Shown piece by piece: positions 8,958 through 16,839 of a stretch of DNA of 64,000 nt; the first letter of the stretch is position 1; each line of letters opens with the position of its first letter. The position numbers were made by a program, and so were the translations under genes. The notes beneath the pieces are model-generated. The model ran no database searches, was not told where the DNA came from, and saw only the letters and a list, made by a program, of their open reading frames with translations. The stretch comes from Roseicyclus mahoneyensis (GTDB lineage: Bacteria > Pseudomonadota > Alphaproteobacteria > Rhodobacterales > Rhodobacteraceae), in assembly GCF_003148775.1 (NCBI RefSeq), contig NZ_QGGW01000001.1, positions 953,228 to 1,017,227 of the forward strand, written 5' to 3'.

Positions 8958-9797
8958 TCAGCCGAAGCGGCCCGGCAGGTCGACGTGCCGGTTCACATCC
9001 TTGTAGAGCAGGTAGCGGAACCGCCCCGGCCCACCGGCGTAGCAGGCCTGCGGGCAAAACGCGCGCAGCCACATGAAATCACCCGCCTCCACCTCGACCC
9101 AGTCGCGGTTCAGACGGTAGACGGCCTTGCCTTCCAGCACATAAAGCCCGTGCTCCATCACATGCGTTTCCGCAAAGGGGATGCAGGCGCCGGGTTCGAA
9201 CGTCACGACGTTGAGATGCATGTCGTAGCGCAGATCCGCCGGGTCGATGAACCGCGTAGTGGCCCAGCGGCCTTCGGTGCCGGGCATGGCGCTGGGGGCG
9301 ATATCGGCCTCGTTGGCGAAAATCGGATCGGGGCGGTCCAGCCCCTCGACAGCCTCGAACCGCTTGCGCACCCAGTGAAACAGCGCAGCCGTGTCGCCCG
9401 CATTGCGGATCGTCCAACCGCTGCCCGCCGGAAGATAGGCAAAGCCGCCGGGCGTCAGCGCGTGATCCTGCCCGTCCAGCGTGACGGTCACACTGCCCTG
9501 CACCACGAAGAGCGCGCCCTGCACGCCCGTGTCGGGCTCGGGCCGGTCGGAGCCCCCGCCCGGCGCGATCTCGACGATGGATTGCGCGAAGGTTTCGGCA
9601 AACCCCGTCATTGGCCGGGCCAGAACCCAGGCCCGCGTGCCGGTCCAGAAGGGAAACGCGCTCGTAACGATGTCTCGCATCGTACCCTTGGGGATGACCG
9701 CATAGGCTTCGGTGAAGACGGCGCGGTCGGTCATGATCTGCGTCTGCGGCGGGTGGCCACCAAGGGCGGCGTAATAGCTGGCGGGGGCTTGGGTCAT
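8958..9797 (-). CDS. allE: (S)-ureidoglycine aminohydrolase (bicupin)
   Basis: This 279-residue protein has two cupin domains. It opens with the stretch around AYAVIPKGTMRDIVTSAFPFW, and the second cupin contains HVMEHGLYVLEGKAVYRLN, whose His and Glu residues are the likely manganese ligands. The family releases ammonia from (S)-ureidoglycine to give ureidoglycolate, a late step of allantoin breakdown. Its start overlaps the stop of the PuuE-UraD fusion by four bases (ATGA), so translation is probably coupled. Allantoate amidohydrolase, which makes its substrate, is not in this window. Confidence 0.9.
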   Translation of the reverse strand: MTQAPASYYAALGGHPPQTQIMTDRAVFTEAYAVIPKGTMRDIVTSAFPFWTGTRAWVLARPMTGFAETFAQSIVEIAPGGGSDRPEPDTGVQGALFVVQGSVTVTLDGQDHALTPGGFAYLPAGSGWTIRNAGDTAALFHWVRKRFEAVEGLDRPDPIFANEADIAPSAMPGTEGRWATTRFIDPADLRYDMHLNVVTFEPGACIPFAETHVMEHGLYVLEGKAVYRLNRDWVEVEAGDFMWLRAFCPQACYAGGPGRFRYLLYKDVNRHVDLPGRFG

Positions 9798-11236
9798 GCA
9801 GGCAACATCTCCGATATGCGGTGGCGCGCGATGCGTTCGACCTGGCGGCAGGCCTCGGCGAATTCGGTGTCGCGGGAATTCTCAAGCCGGGCCTCGAAGG
9901 CCCGCAGGATGCCCGCCTTGTCGTGGTCGCGCACGGCGATGATGAAGGGAAAGCCGAAGCGCGCGACGTAGCGTGCGTTGAGGTCGGTGAAGGTGGCCCG
10001 CTCTACGTCGGTCAGCGCGTCAAGGCCCGCGCTCGCCTGTTCGGCGGTGGATTCGGGCGTCAGCCGCCGGGCGGCGGCCAGCTTGCCCGCAAGGTCGGGG
10101 TGCGCCGTCAGCACGCCCAACCGGGCAACGTCATTGGCCATGCGGAACACGCGCGTCAACGCCGCATGAAGCCCGCGCGCGCTGTCGTTGGCGGGGCCGA
10201 TCCCTTCGTCCCAGGCGCGTTCCGCAACCCAGGCGGAATGCTCGAAGACGCCGCCGAAGCATTGCACGAACCCCTCGCGCGTCAGATCGGACGGGATCAG
10301 CGCCGGACGCCGCGGCGGATGGGTGCGCGCCCAATGCTCCGCGATGTCGATGCGGCGGGTGATCCAGACGCCTTCGAACCCCTCGATGTAGTCGAGAAAC
10401 CGGCGCAACGCTGCGATGCGCCCGGGCCGCCCGATCAGGCGGCAATGCAAACCGATCGAAAGCATCTTGGGCGCGCCGCGAAAACCCTCGTCGTAGAGCG
10501 TGTCGAAGCTGTCGCGCAGGTAGGCCTCGAACTGGTCGCCCGCGTTGAAGCCTTGCGGCGTGGCAAACCGCATGTCGTTGGCATCGAGCGTGTAGGGGAT
10601 CACCAGCTGGTCGCGGTCACCAACCCGTAACCAGTAGGGCAGATCATCGGCGTAGCTGTCCGAGACATAGGCAAATCCGCCCTGTTCGGCGATCAGCCGC
10701 ACGGTATTGGCCGAACAGCGCCCGGTATACCAACCACGCGGCGCGGTCCCGGTGACGGCTGTATGCAGGCGCACCGCCTGCGCAATGGTCGCACGCTCAT
10801 CGGCCTCGGTCATGTCCTTGTGCTCGACCCATTTCAGGCCGTGGCTGGCGATTTCCCACCCGGCATCCTGCATCGCGGCGACCTGATCGGGACTGCGGGC
10901 CAGCGCGGTGGCTACGCCATAGACCGTCACCGGCAGGTTGCGCGCCGTGAACAGGTCATGGACCCGCCAGAACCCCGCCCGCGCGCCATACTCGTAGATC
11001 GATTCCATGTTCCAGTGGCGCTGCCCCGGCCAAGCTTGCGCCCCCACGATCTCGCTCAGAAAGGCCTCGGATGCGGGGTCACCGTGGAGGGTGCAATTTT
11101 CTCCGCCTTCCTCGTAGTTCAGGACGAATTGCACCGCGATGCGGGCCCCGCCGGGCCAGTCGGCCACGGGCGGTTGCCCGGCATATCCCCTCAGGTCGCG
11201 TGGATAGGGTGCCAAAATCATCCTCCCCGAATTCAC
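9794..11236 (-). CDS. Bifunctional allantoinase (PuuE) and OHCU decarboxylase (UraD)
   Basis: This 480-residue protein fuses two steps of urate breakdown. Residues 1 to about 310 form a polysaccharide-deacetylase-fold allantoinase of the PuuE type: LRGYAG, FVLNYEEGGENC, HWNMESIYEYGARAGFWR, ASHGLKWVEH and GWYTGRCSANTVRL are all present. Residues about 315-480 form OHCU decarboxylase (TREGFVQCFGGVFEHSAWVAERAW, then HPDLAGKLA and FGFPFIIAVR), which turns OHCU into (S)-allantoin. The decarboxylase product is therefore the substrate of the N-terminal domain. The start is uncertain: GTG 11236 gives the longest frame, whereas ATG 11221 is directly preceded by ggggagg and would leave GTG 11236 inside an operator-like inverted repeat. 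The gene is divergent from uraH. Confidence 0.92.
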   Translation of the reverse strand: MNSGRMILAPYPRDLRGYAGQPPVADWPGGARIAVQFVLNYEEGGENCTLHGDPASEAFLSEIVGAQAWPGQRHWNMESIYEYGARAGFWRVHDLFTARNLPVTVYGVATALARSPDQVAAMQDAGWEIASHGLKWVEHKDMTEADERATIAQAVRLHTAVTGTAPRGWYTGRCSANTVRLIAEQGGFAYVSDSYADDLPYWLRVGDRDQLVIPYTLDANDMRFATPQGFNAGDQFEAYLRDSFDTLYDEGFRGAPKMLSIGLHCRLIGRPGRIAALRRFLDYIEGFEGVWITRRIDIAEHWARTHPPRRPALIPSDLTREGFVQCFGGVFEHSAWVAERAWDEGIGPANDSARGLHAALTRVFRMANDVARLGVLTAHPDLAGKLAAARRLTPESTAEQASAGLDALTDVERATFTDLNARYVARFGFPFIIAVRDHDKAGILRAFEARLENSRDTEFAEACRQVERIARHRISEMLPA

Positions 11237-11259
11237 CTTATGGATAAACCAAGGTGAAT
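11231..11259. promoter_or_regulatory. Operator-like inverted repeat between puuE-uraD and uraH
   Basis: A perfect 9-bp inverted repeat, ATTCACCTT-N11-AAGGTGAAT, lies in the divergent promoter region and overlaps the possible GTG start of the puuE-uraD gene. The symmetry and spacing fit a dimeric regulator. Overlap with the translation start suggests control of the minus-strand operon, or of both directions. Confidence 0.55.
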
Positions 11260-11266
11260 ATTCGGT

Positions 11267-11287
11267 CTTTCAAACGAATCTTGAAAG
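11267..11287. promoter_or_regulatory. Second inverted repeat upstream of uraH
   Basis: A perfect 7-bp inverted repeat, CTTTCAA-N7-TTGAAAG, lies eight bases beyond the first repeat and about 70 bases before the uraH start. It may be a second operator or part of the uraH promoter. Confidence 0.4.
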
Positions 11288-11359
11288 TGTTTCGCAATGT
11301 CCGCGCTTCTGGCCTGCGCGGAGCTGCGGCACAGGGATGGCACAACGGGGGAGAGCGCG

Positions 11360-11704
11360 ATGACCGGATACCTGACCACCCATGTCCTCGACACCGCGCG
11401 CGGGCTGCCGGCCGCCGGGATGCGTATTCGGCTCTACCGGCTGGATGGCGACCGGCGCGAGGCGCTGGCCGACATGACCACGAATGCCGATGGCCGGACG
11501 GACACGCCGATCTTGCCCGCCACTGCCTTCGCGCCCGGCGACTACGAACTGGTCTTCGAGGCTGGCGCCTATCTGCGCGCGGCAAAGGCGCCCGATGGTT
11601 TTCTCGACCTGATCCCGCTGCGGTTCCGCATGGAGGAGGCCGCGCATTATCATGTGCCGCTGCTGCTCTCGCCCTTCGGCTATTCCACTTACAGGGGCAG
11701 CTGA
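11360..11704 (+). CDS. uraH: 5-hydroxyisourate hydrolase
   Basis: This 114-residue transthyretin-like enzyme hydrolyses 5-hydroxyisourate, the product of urate oxidation, to OHCU. The family ends are clear: LTTHVLDTARGLPAAGM at the N-terminus, including the conserved His, and the C-terminal HYHVPLLLSPFGYSTYRGS with the diagnostic YRGS tail. I chose ATG 11360 because gggggaga precedes it and because it places the family N-terminus at the start; the frame is open to 11297. Its last 16 bases overlap the 3' end of the convergent LysR gene. The product feeds the UraD domain encoded by the divergent gene. Confidence 0.93.
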   Translation: MTGYLTTHVLDTARGLPAAGMRIRLYRLDGDRREALADMTTNADGRTDTPILPATAFAPGDYELVFEAGAYLRAAKAPDGFLDLIPLRFRMEEAAHYHVPLLLSPFGYSTYRGS

Positions 11705-12621
11705 CCGGCGGGCGCATCGCTGCGCAGCGATGCCTTGATCCGGGCCACCATGAAGTCGATGAACAGCCGCGCCTTGGGGTCCTGGTTGCGTTTGTGCGGA
11801 TAGAGCACGGCGAGTTGCGCGCGCGGCGGCGGCGACTGCGGGCAGACTGCCACAAGGCGGCCCGCCTGCAGATGGTCGGCCACGTCAAAGACCGGCTTGT
11901 TGATGATGCCTCGACCGTCGAGCGCCCATTGCGTCAGCACATCGCCGTCATCGCAGCTGGCCGGCCCCGATACCGCAAAGGATTGCGGCCCGTCCGTCGT
12001 TTCCAGCATCCAGCGAAACTCGGTCGATCCGGGGAAGCGCAAGAGCAGACAATCATGCCCGTCGTTCAGCAGGTCGAAACCCCGCTGCGGCGCGCCGCGC
12101 CGGGCGATGTAGTCCGGTGAGGCGCACAGCACCCGCGGGCATTCGTCGATCACCCGGATGCGATGCGCGGAATCGGGCGGGTTGCCCAGCACGAAGGCAA
12201 GGTCCAGCCCTTCGGCCATCAGGTCGATCTTGCGGTCCGACAGGCGCAAGCGCAGGTGTATGTCGGGATATTCCCTCTGAAACTCGGCGATATGGGGCGC
12301 GACCAGTCGCCGCCCGACACCCAGCGTTGCCGCCACGAACAGCGAGCCGCGCGGCTTGCGGGTGATCTCATGCACCGCCGCCTCGGCCTCGTCGACGGCA
12401 TCCAGGATCGCCACCGCCTTGTCGTAGAAGATGCGGCCCTGTTCCGTGGGCTGGATCGACCGCGTGGTGCGCGTGAACAGGCGTACGCCAAGGTGTTTTT
12501 CCAGTTCGCCGATCCGGCTGGAGGCGACGGCCGCCGACACCCGCAGGTCACGCGCGGCGGCCGACATGTTCTCAAGCTCGAACACACGGACGAACATGCG
12601 GACGTTGTTGATGTTGTTCAT
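11689..12621 (-). CDS. LysR-type transcriptional regulator of the urate cluster
   Basis: This 310-residue regulator has an N-terminal winged helix-turn-helix (residues 1-60: VFELENMSAAARDLRVSAAV, then LEKHLGVRLFTRTTRSIQPT) and a periplasmic-binding-like effector domain. It is divergent from puuD, with 111 bases between the genes and a T-N11-A palindrome in the gap. The natural inference is control of puuD, and perhaps of the whole cluster, in response to urate or a pathway intermediate. I chose ATG 12621 because the helix-turn-helix begins within a few residues; the open frame continues upstream into puuD without homology. Its 3' end overlaps uraH by 16 bases. Confidence 0.9.
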   Translation of the reverse strand: MNNINNVRMFVRVFELENMSAAARDLRVSAAVASSRIGELEKHLGVRLFTRTTRSIQPTEQGRIFYDKAVAILDAVDEAEAAVHEITRKPRGSLFVAATLGVGRRLVAPHIAEFQREYPDIHLRLRLSDRKIDLMAEGLDLAFVLGNPPDSAHRIRVIDECPRVLCASPDYIARRGAPQRGFDLLNDGHDCLLLRFPGSTEFRWMLETTDGPQSFAVSGPASCDDGDVLTQWALDGRGIINKPVFDVADHLQAGRLVAVCPQSPPPRAQLAVLYPHKRNQDPKARLFIDFMVARIKASLRSDAPAGQLPL

Positions 12622-12656
12622 GCCGTCATTCTTTCGGATTTCTTGAAGGTCCTGCA

Positions 12657-12673
12657 GATAATCAGGAATTATC
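12657..12673. promoter_or_regulatory. LysR-type operator between the LysR gene and puuD
   Basis: The 17-base palindrome GATAAT-CAGGA-ATTATC contains the classic LysR-box form T-N11-A. It lies 60 bases upstream of puuD and 36 bases upstream of the divergent LysR gene, the usual place for autoregulation plus activation of the target. Confidence 0.65.
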
Positions 12674-12732
12674 ACGGAATTGAGCTTGGGCCTAGTCTGG
12701 TGCCGGAACCGGACCGGGGATGGAGCCCAGCG

Positions 12733-13992
12733 ATGTATGACCTTGCCATCATGACCGACTGGATCGCCTTCGCGGTCCGCTGGCTGCACGTGATCACGGC
12801 GATGGCCTGGATCGGGTCGAGCTTTTACTTCATCGCGCTCGACCTTGGGCTGCGCAAAGCCGACGACCTCCCCGCGGGTGCCCATGGCGAGGAATGGCAG
12901 GTCCATGGCGGGGGGTTCTACCACATCCGGAAATACCTCGTCGCGCCCGCACAGATGCCCGAGCACCTGACCTGGTTCAAATGGGAAAGCTACAGCACAT
13001 GGCTGTCGGGGGCAGCGCTCTTGGCGCTGGTCTACTGGTCCGGGGCCGAGATGTTCTTGATCGACTACGACAAGGTCGATCTTGCGGTCTGGCAGGCGAT
13101 CGGCATCTCGGCGGGCTCGCTGGCCGTTGGCTGGCTCATCTACGACCAATTGTGCAAAAGCCCACTGGGCGAGCATCCGACGCTGCTGATGCTGATCCTG
13201 TTCGTCATCCTGGTTGCCATGGCCTGGGGCTATGACCAGGTCTTCACCGGGCGGGCCGCGATGCTGCATCTGGGCGCCTTCACCGCCACGATCATGACGG
13301 CGAATGTGTTCGTCATCATCATGCCCAACCAGCGCATCGTGGTGGCCGACCTGAAGGCGGGCCGCAGCCCCGACCCCAAATACGGCAAGATCGCCAAGCT
13401 GCGCTCGACCCACAACAACTACCTGACGCTGCCGGTGGTCTTCTTGATGCTGTCGAACCACTATCCCATGGCTTTCGGCACCGAATATGCGTGGCTGATC
13501 GCCAGCCTTGTCTTCCTGATGGGCGTTTTGATCCGGCATTACTTCAACACCCGCCATGCGCGGGGGGGCAACCCGCACTGGACATGGGGGGTGACGGCCC
13601 TGCTGTTCATCGCGATCATGTGGCTGTCATCGGCCCCGATGCACCGCGGGATCGACTGGGAGGCGGAGGCCGTGGTGCCTGACCACCTCGTGCCCGTGGT
13701 CGAGACGGCAGGCTTCGACGAGGTGGCGGGCATCGTGATGGGTCGCTGTTCCATGTGCCACAATGCCGAACCGGTCTGGCCCGGCATTCACTGGGCACCG
13801 CGCGGCGTGCGACTGGACACCGAGGCCGAGATCGCCCGCTATGCGACCACAATCTACCTGCAGGCGGGCATCAGCCACGCGATGCCGCCGGGCAACGTAA
13901 CCCAGATGACGCCGGAAGAGCGCAGGATCATCGCCGACTGGTACAGAACCGAACTGGCCGTGCAGCCTTTTGCGGCCATCGCCGGCCAGTGA
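12733..13992 (+). CDS. puuD: Urate hydroxylase PuuD (membrane, cytochrome c domain)
   Basis: This 419-residue membrane enzyme replaces soluble uricase in urate oxidation. Residues 1 to about 310 hold roughly eight membrane segments with conserved His residues (WLHVITAMAWIGSSFYFIAL, TWFKWESYSTW, STHNNYLTLPVVF). A C-terminal class I cytochrome c domain has the haem motif Cys339-Ser-Met-Cys342-His343, with a possible Met ligand in HAMPPGN near residue 380. Electrons probably pass to the respiratory chain. I chose ATG 12733 because it starts the first membrane helix and follows ggggatggag; the open frame upstream antisenses the LysR gene. The product is 5-hydroxyisourate, the UraH substrate. Confidence 0.93.
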   Translation: MYDLAIMTDWIAFAVRWLHVITAMAWIGSSFYFIALDLGLRKADDLPAGAHGEEWQVHGGGFYHIRKYLVAPAQMPEHLTWFKWESYSTWLSGAALLALVYWSGAEMFLIDYDKVDLAVWQAIGISAGSLAVGWLIYDQLCKSPLGEHPTLLMLILFVILVAMAWGYDQVFTGRAAMLHLGAFTATIMTANVFVIIMPNQRIVVADLKAGRSPDPKYGKIAKLRSTHNNYLTLPVVFLMLSNHYPMAFGTEYAWLIASLVFLMGVLIRHYFNTRHARGGNPHWTWGVTALLFIAIMWLSSAPMHRGIDWEAEAVVPDHLVPVVETAGFDEVAGIVMGRCSMCHNAEPVWPGIHWAPRGVRLDTEAEIARYATTIYLQAGISHAMPPGNVTQMTPEERRIIADWYRTELAVQPFAAIAGQ

Positions 13993-14032
13993 TCCGGCGG
14001 TTGATCTGCGCCGCGCGGCCCCGTCCGGGCGT

Positions 14033-15532
14033 TTACCTGTAGCCGACCCAGCCGCGATCGTCGGTGAAGGGGCGCGCGACCGAAATCTGCGCCGGCGCGT
14101 AACCCTCCGGCAGGAAATCCAGACCTGCAAGCGGCGTGGGCGCGGCGGCCAGCATCACATTGCCCCGCCCGTTCGGCCCCGTCGGTCCGCGCACCGCGAC
14201 GACATGGGGATAAATCTCGCGCAAGATGGCGTAGGTGCCACGGGCCAGCGGGCCGTCCGGCGCGTCGATCAGGTTGACGTAGACAGGTCCGTCCACGATC
14301 GCACGCAGCCGAGCGAAGGTCTCGCGTGTGACGAGGTGGGCGGGCACCGAGGCCGACGAGAAGGCGTCCATCACCGCCGCGTCGTAGCGGCGCGTGGTCT
14401 CGTTGAGATAGATGCGCCCGTCCGCGTGCACGATCCCGAGCCGTCCGGGCGGCGTCCCGCCTTCCGGTGCCCCGGTCGTGGCGTCATAGCCCGCGCGCGC
14501 GATCATCTCGGCCGCCTGTGGCAGGTTCTGGCGCACGACCTCGGTGATCAACGGGTCGATCTCGACGGCTACGGCATGCGCCTGAGGCCGTGACGACAGC
14601 AGCCGTGTCGGCAGCGTGTAGCCCCCGCCCCCGATGAACAGGACCGAGGGCGCGGGTCCAAGATCGGCGTCCATGCGCGCCCAGATCCACTGCGCATACG
14701 GGATCACAAGGTCCATCGGGACGTCGGTCGCACCGCCCGCGCGCGTGATCGGCTCGGCTGCCTGATGGGTGCGGTCGGAATAGAGACTGATGGCCCCTCC
14801 GGTCCGGGTGATGTCGATGCAAGACAGCCCGGATTCGTAGCGGCAGACCGGACCGAGGGCTGCGCTGGCCACGACAAGGGCCGCGATCGGCAGGAGCGGT
14901 GCGAGCGACGGTGTCTCCGACTCCTCTGCTCCGGGCCTCGGGCCACCGCCCTGCCCGGTCTCTCGCAGGAACGGCACACACAAAAGCGCCGCCGCACCGC
15001 AGGCCGCGAAGGTCGCCACGGACCCGGCAAAGGGCAAGGCCAAGAAGCCCGCAAGAACCGCCCCGAGGATCGCGCCAAGCGACCCGGCCGCCAGCACCAT
15101 GCCGAGCGATGACCCCTCGCGGCCGGGCCGGGCCTCGACCGCGAGCCGCGCAAGCAGCGGCGAGGGGGCGCTGATCAGGACGGAGGCCGGGAAGAAGGCC
15201 ACCAAGACGCTGATCAGCATGCCCGCCGTTCCGCGCGCGCCAAAACTGTAGACAAGCCCGAGAATGGTTGGCGACAACGCCGCCAGAACCGCCGTCGACA
15301 CAAGCACCGCGCGCACGTTGCGCAAGGCGACGCGCCGGTCGCGCTCGGCCATGAAGCCCCCCAGCGCGTTGCCTAACGAAAAGCCCGCCAGCACCGTCGC
15401 GATCACCGCTGTCCATGTCACGAGCGAGGTGCCGAAATATGGCGCAAGAACCCGCCCCGCCGCGATCTCGTAGGTGAGACCGACCGCCGACAGGACCAGT
15501 ATCAGGGCGATGGCCGTCCAGAATCGCATCAT
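14033..15532 (-). CDS. Membrane protein fused to spermidine-synthase-like methyltransferase-fold domain
   Basis: This 499-residue protein has two parts. Residues 1 to about 225 hold seven or so hydrophobic helices (SAVGLTYEIAAGRVLAPYFG opens the first). Residues 260-499 form a spermidine-synthase-like Rossmann domain with VLFIGGGGYTLPTRLL, VEIDP and VMDAFSS. The fused MFS/spermidine synthase family is widespread, but polyamine synthesis by these membrane-anchored members is mostly unproven. No speD or speB is near, so I do not call it SpeE. ATG 15532 follows gggaagtga. The neighbours are unrelated: puuD ends 41 bases away in convergent orientation. Confidence 0.85.
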   Translation of the reverse strand: MMRFWTAIALILVLSAVGLTYEIAAGRVLAPYFGTSLVTWTAVIATVLAGFSLGNALGGFMAERDRRVALRNVRAVLVSTAVLAALSPTILGLVYSFGARGTAGMLISVLVAFFPASVLISAPSPLLARLAVEARPGREGSSLGMVLAAGSLGAILGAVLAGFLALPFAGSVATFAACGAAALLCVPFLRETGQGGGPRPGAEESETPSLAPLLPIAALVVASAALGPVCRYESGLSCIDITRTGGAISLYSDRTHQAAEPITRAGGATDVPMDLVIPYAQWIWARMDADLGPAPSVLFIGGGGYTLPTRLLSSRPQAHAVAVEIDPLITEVVRQNLPQAAEMIARAGYDATTGAPEGGTPPGRLGIVHADGRIYLNETTRRYDAAVMDAFSSASVPAHLVTRETFARLRAIVDGPVYVNLIDAPDGPLARGTYAILREIYPHVVAVRGPTGPNGRGNVMLAAAPTPLAGLDFLPEGYAPAQISVARPFTDDRGWVGYR

Positions 15533-15929
15533 TCACTTCCCGCTTGAGGCTCCGGCGCCTGCGCAACCCGATGGCGCCCGCTCTAGTCGAGATGGCCGCG
15601 CATGTCATGCAGATGAGCATCTGGCGCGGTGCTTTGTCGTGCGGTGTCTTGGTGCGGCAGGCAACCAAGGGGCCTGTCGCCAGTGGCGCCGTGACAGGTA
15701 AGATCGCCAGTGGCCAAAGTCTTGTCGACCTCTGCGCCATGGCCCTTGCGTCGGTGTCCTGTGCGCCGCCGGTTTCGGCTCATAGCCGATGTGCTGGCGA
15801 ACGCAGCCGATGACCGCGCCTGGCCCAAGCCCCAACATTCGCCGTTCGGCGTCGAAAATCATGCACGTTGGCACGAACCCTCTGCCGGGTTTTGGCTTGA
15901 AGGGTGCGTGAGGACAAGAGCAGTCCAGC
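15533..15929. other. Gap without recognisable gene
   Basis: This region lies upstream of the spermidine-synthase-like gene and next to the TRAP transporter relic. Frames are open on both strands, but no family motif is visible. It is probably further decayed sequence plus the promoter of the 15532 gene. Confidence 0.5.
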
Positions 15930-16345
15930 CGCCCGCGCGCCCCAGCCAGAATGTGATCGCCGGAAAGGCCGGCAACCCGCCCAGACGGATCCGGGCACAA
16001 TACCCTGAAGATGCGGGCAACCGGCGTCTCGGGGCAGAACGACCTTCAGAGCCGGGAGGTTCATGCCGATTGGCGGCGTGATCGGCGCGGTCTCAGTCAC
16101 GGCGATGACGATGATCAGAACGGCGGTCAGCGCGCACCACCAGCCAATCCCGCGCGGGCCGTTCAGCCGGTCGCACAGCTCGACGATCAGATACGCCCCC
16201 CGAGCTGCGGCAGGTCACGGAACACGACCAGCGCCATCAAGTGTTTGGTGAGGTCAAGCGCGCCTTGGATCGGCGCGGCAAACTGACGGCGGCCGATGGC
16301 GGTGGCAAAGGTCCGCCCGACCATGGCCATCAGGAACCGGGCCAT
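15930..16345 (-). pseudogene. Relic of a TRAP transporter (DctQ fused to the end of DctM)
   Basis: From 16345 to 16187 the minus strand reads MARFLMAMVGRTFATAIG, then FAAPIQGALDLTKHLMALVV, a DctQ-type small permease. A different frame from about 16190 continues with VELCDRLNGP and then ETAPITPPIGMN, the conserved end of the large permease DctM, followed by AFPAITFWLGRA in yet another frame near 15950. Hundreds of residues of DctM are missing and the frames do not match, so this is the remains of a dctQM pair after an internal deletion. The substrate class was probably a carboxylate. Confidence 0.65.
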
Positions 16346-16462
16346 GATCGTTTCACCCGCGCACTGTAGAATTTCGGCATTACCAAGCATGTGGGCATCC
16401 TCCCCGAAATCGGGGCGGGGGACAGCTATCGGGTGCCGACAGGCGTTGCGACCTCGGCGCGC

Positions 16463-16738
16463 GATAAGGTCGCCCTGCTGACGTTCAATCCCGAAAACAC
16501 GCGGCGCCGCATGGCCTTTGCGCGGCGTCTGCTGGTGGTGCAACCCCGGGATTCCATGAGGTTTCGTGCCACGGACCTTGGCCACAAAAGCGCCCCGCCC
16601 GAAGGCATGGCGTCCGAGGGTGTTGCGCCCCGGAATGTTTGGGTCCCGGAAGAGATCGCAGTGACCTTCGGCTGTGTTTGCACACCGCAATCCTCGATCG
16701 CCATCATCGGTGCGATGGTGATTCCGTCGGTGGCCTGA
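16463..16738 (+). pseudogene. Decayed pseudoazurin (type 1 copper protein)
   Basis: The translation follows the pseudoazurin pattern: LTFNPEN, LLVVQPRDSMRFRATDLGHK, EGMASEG, EEIAVTF and CVCTPQ. The first His ligand (GHK) and the Cys ligand (CTP) remain. The second His reads Gln (CTPQ for CTPH) and the Met ligand region reads SIAIIG instead of the usual MGMVG. About seven residues before the Cys are also missing, and there is no clear signal peptide upstream. Copper binding is therefore lost. It lies back to back with the TRAP relic. Confidence 0.65.
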
Positions 16739-16839
16739 TCGACGATCCCCAAACGGCCCAAGCCGTGACCCATGGCAAACGCGCCCAAGCCGCCCATGAC
16801 GACATCCCGACAGATGTCGCGGAAGCGGGAAAACCCACC

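Noticed and set aside
14033..15532. Calling the 499-residue membrane protein SpeE.
   Set aside because: It is fused to a transporter-like membrane domain and no other polyamine genes are adjacent, so a classical spermidine synthase role is not supported.
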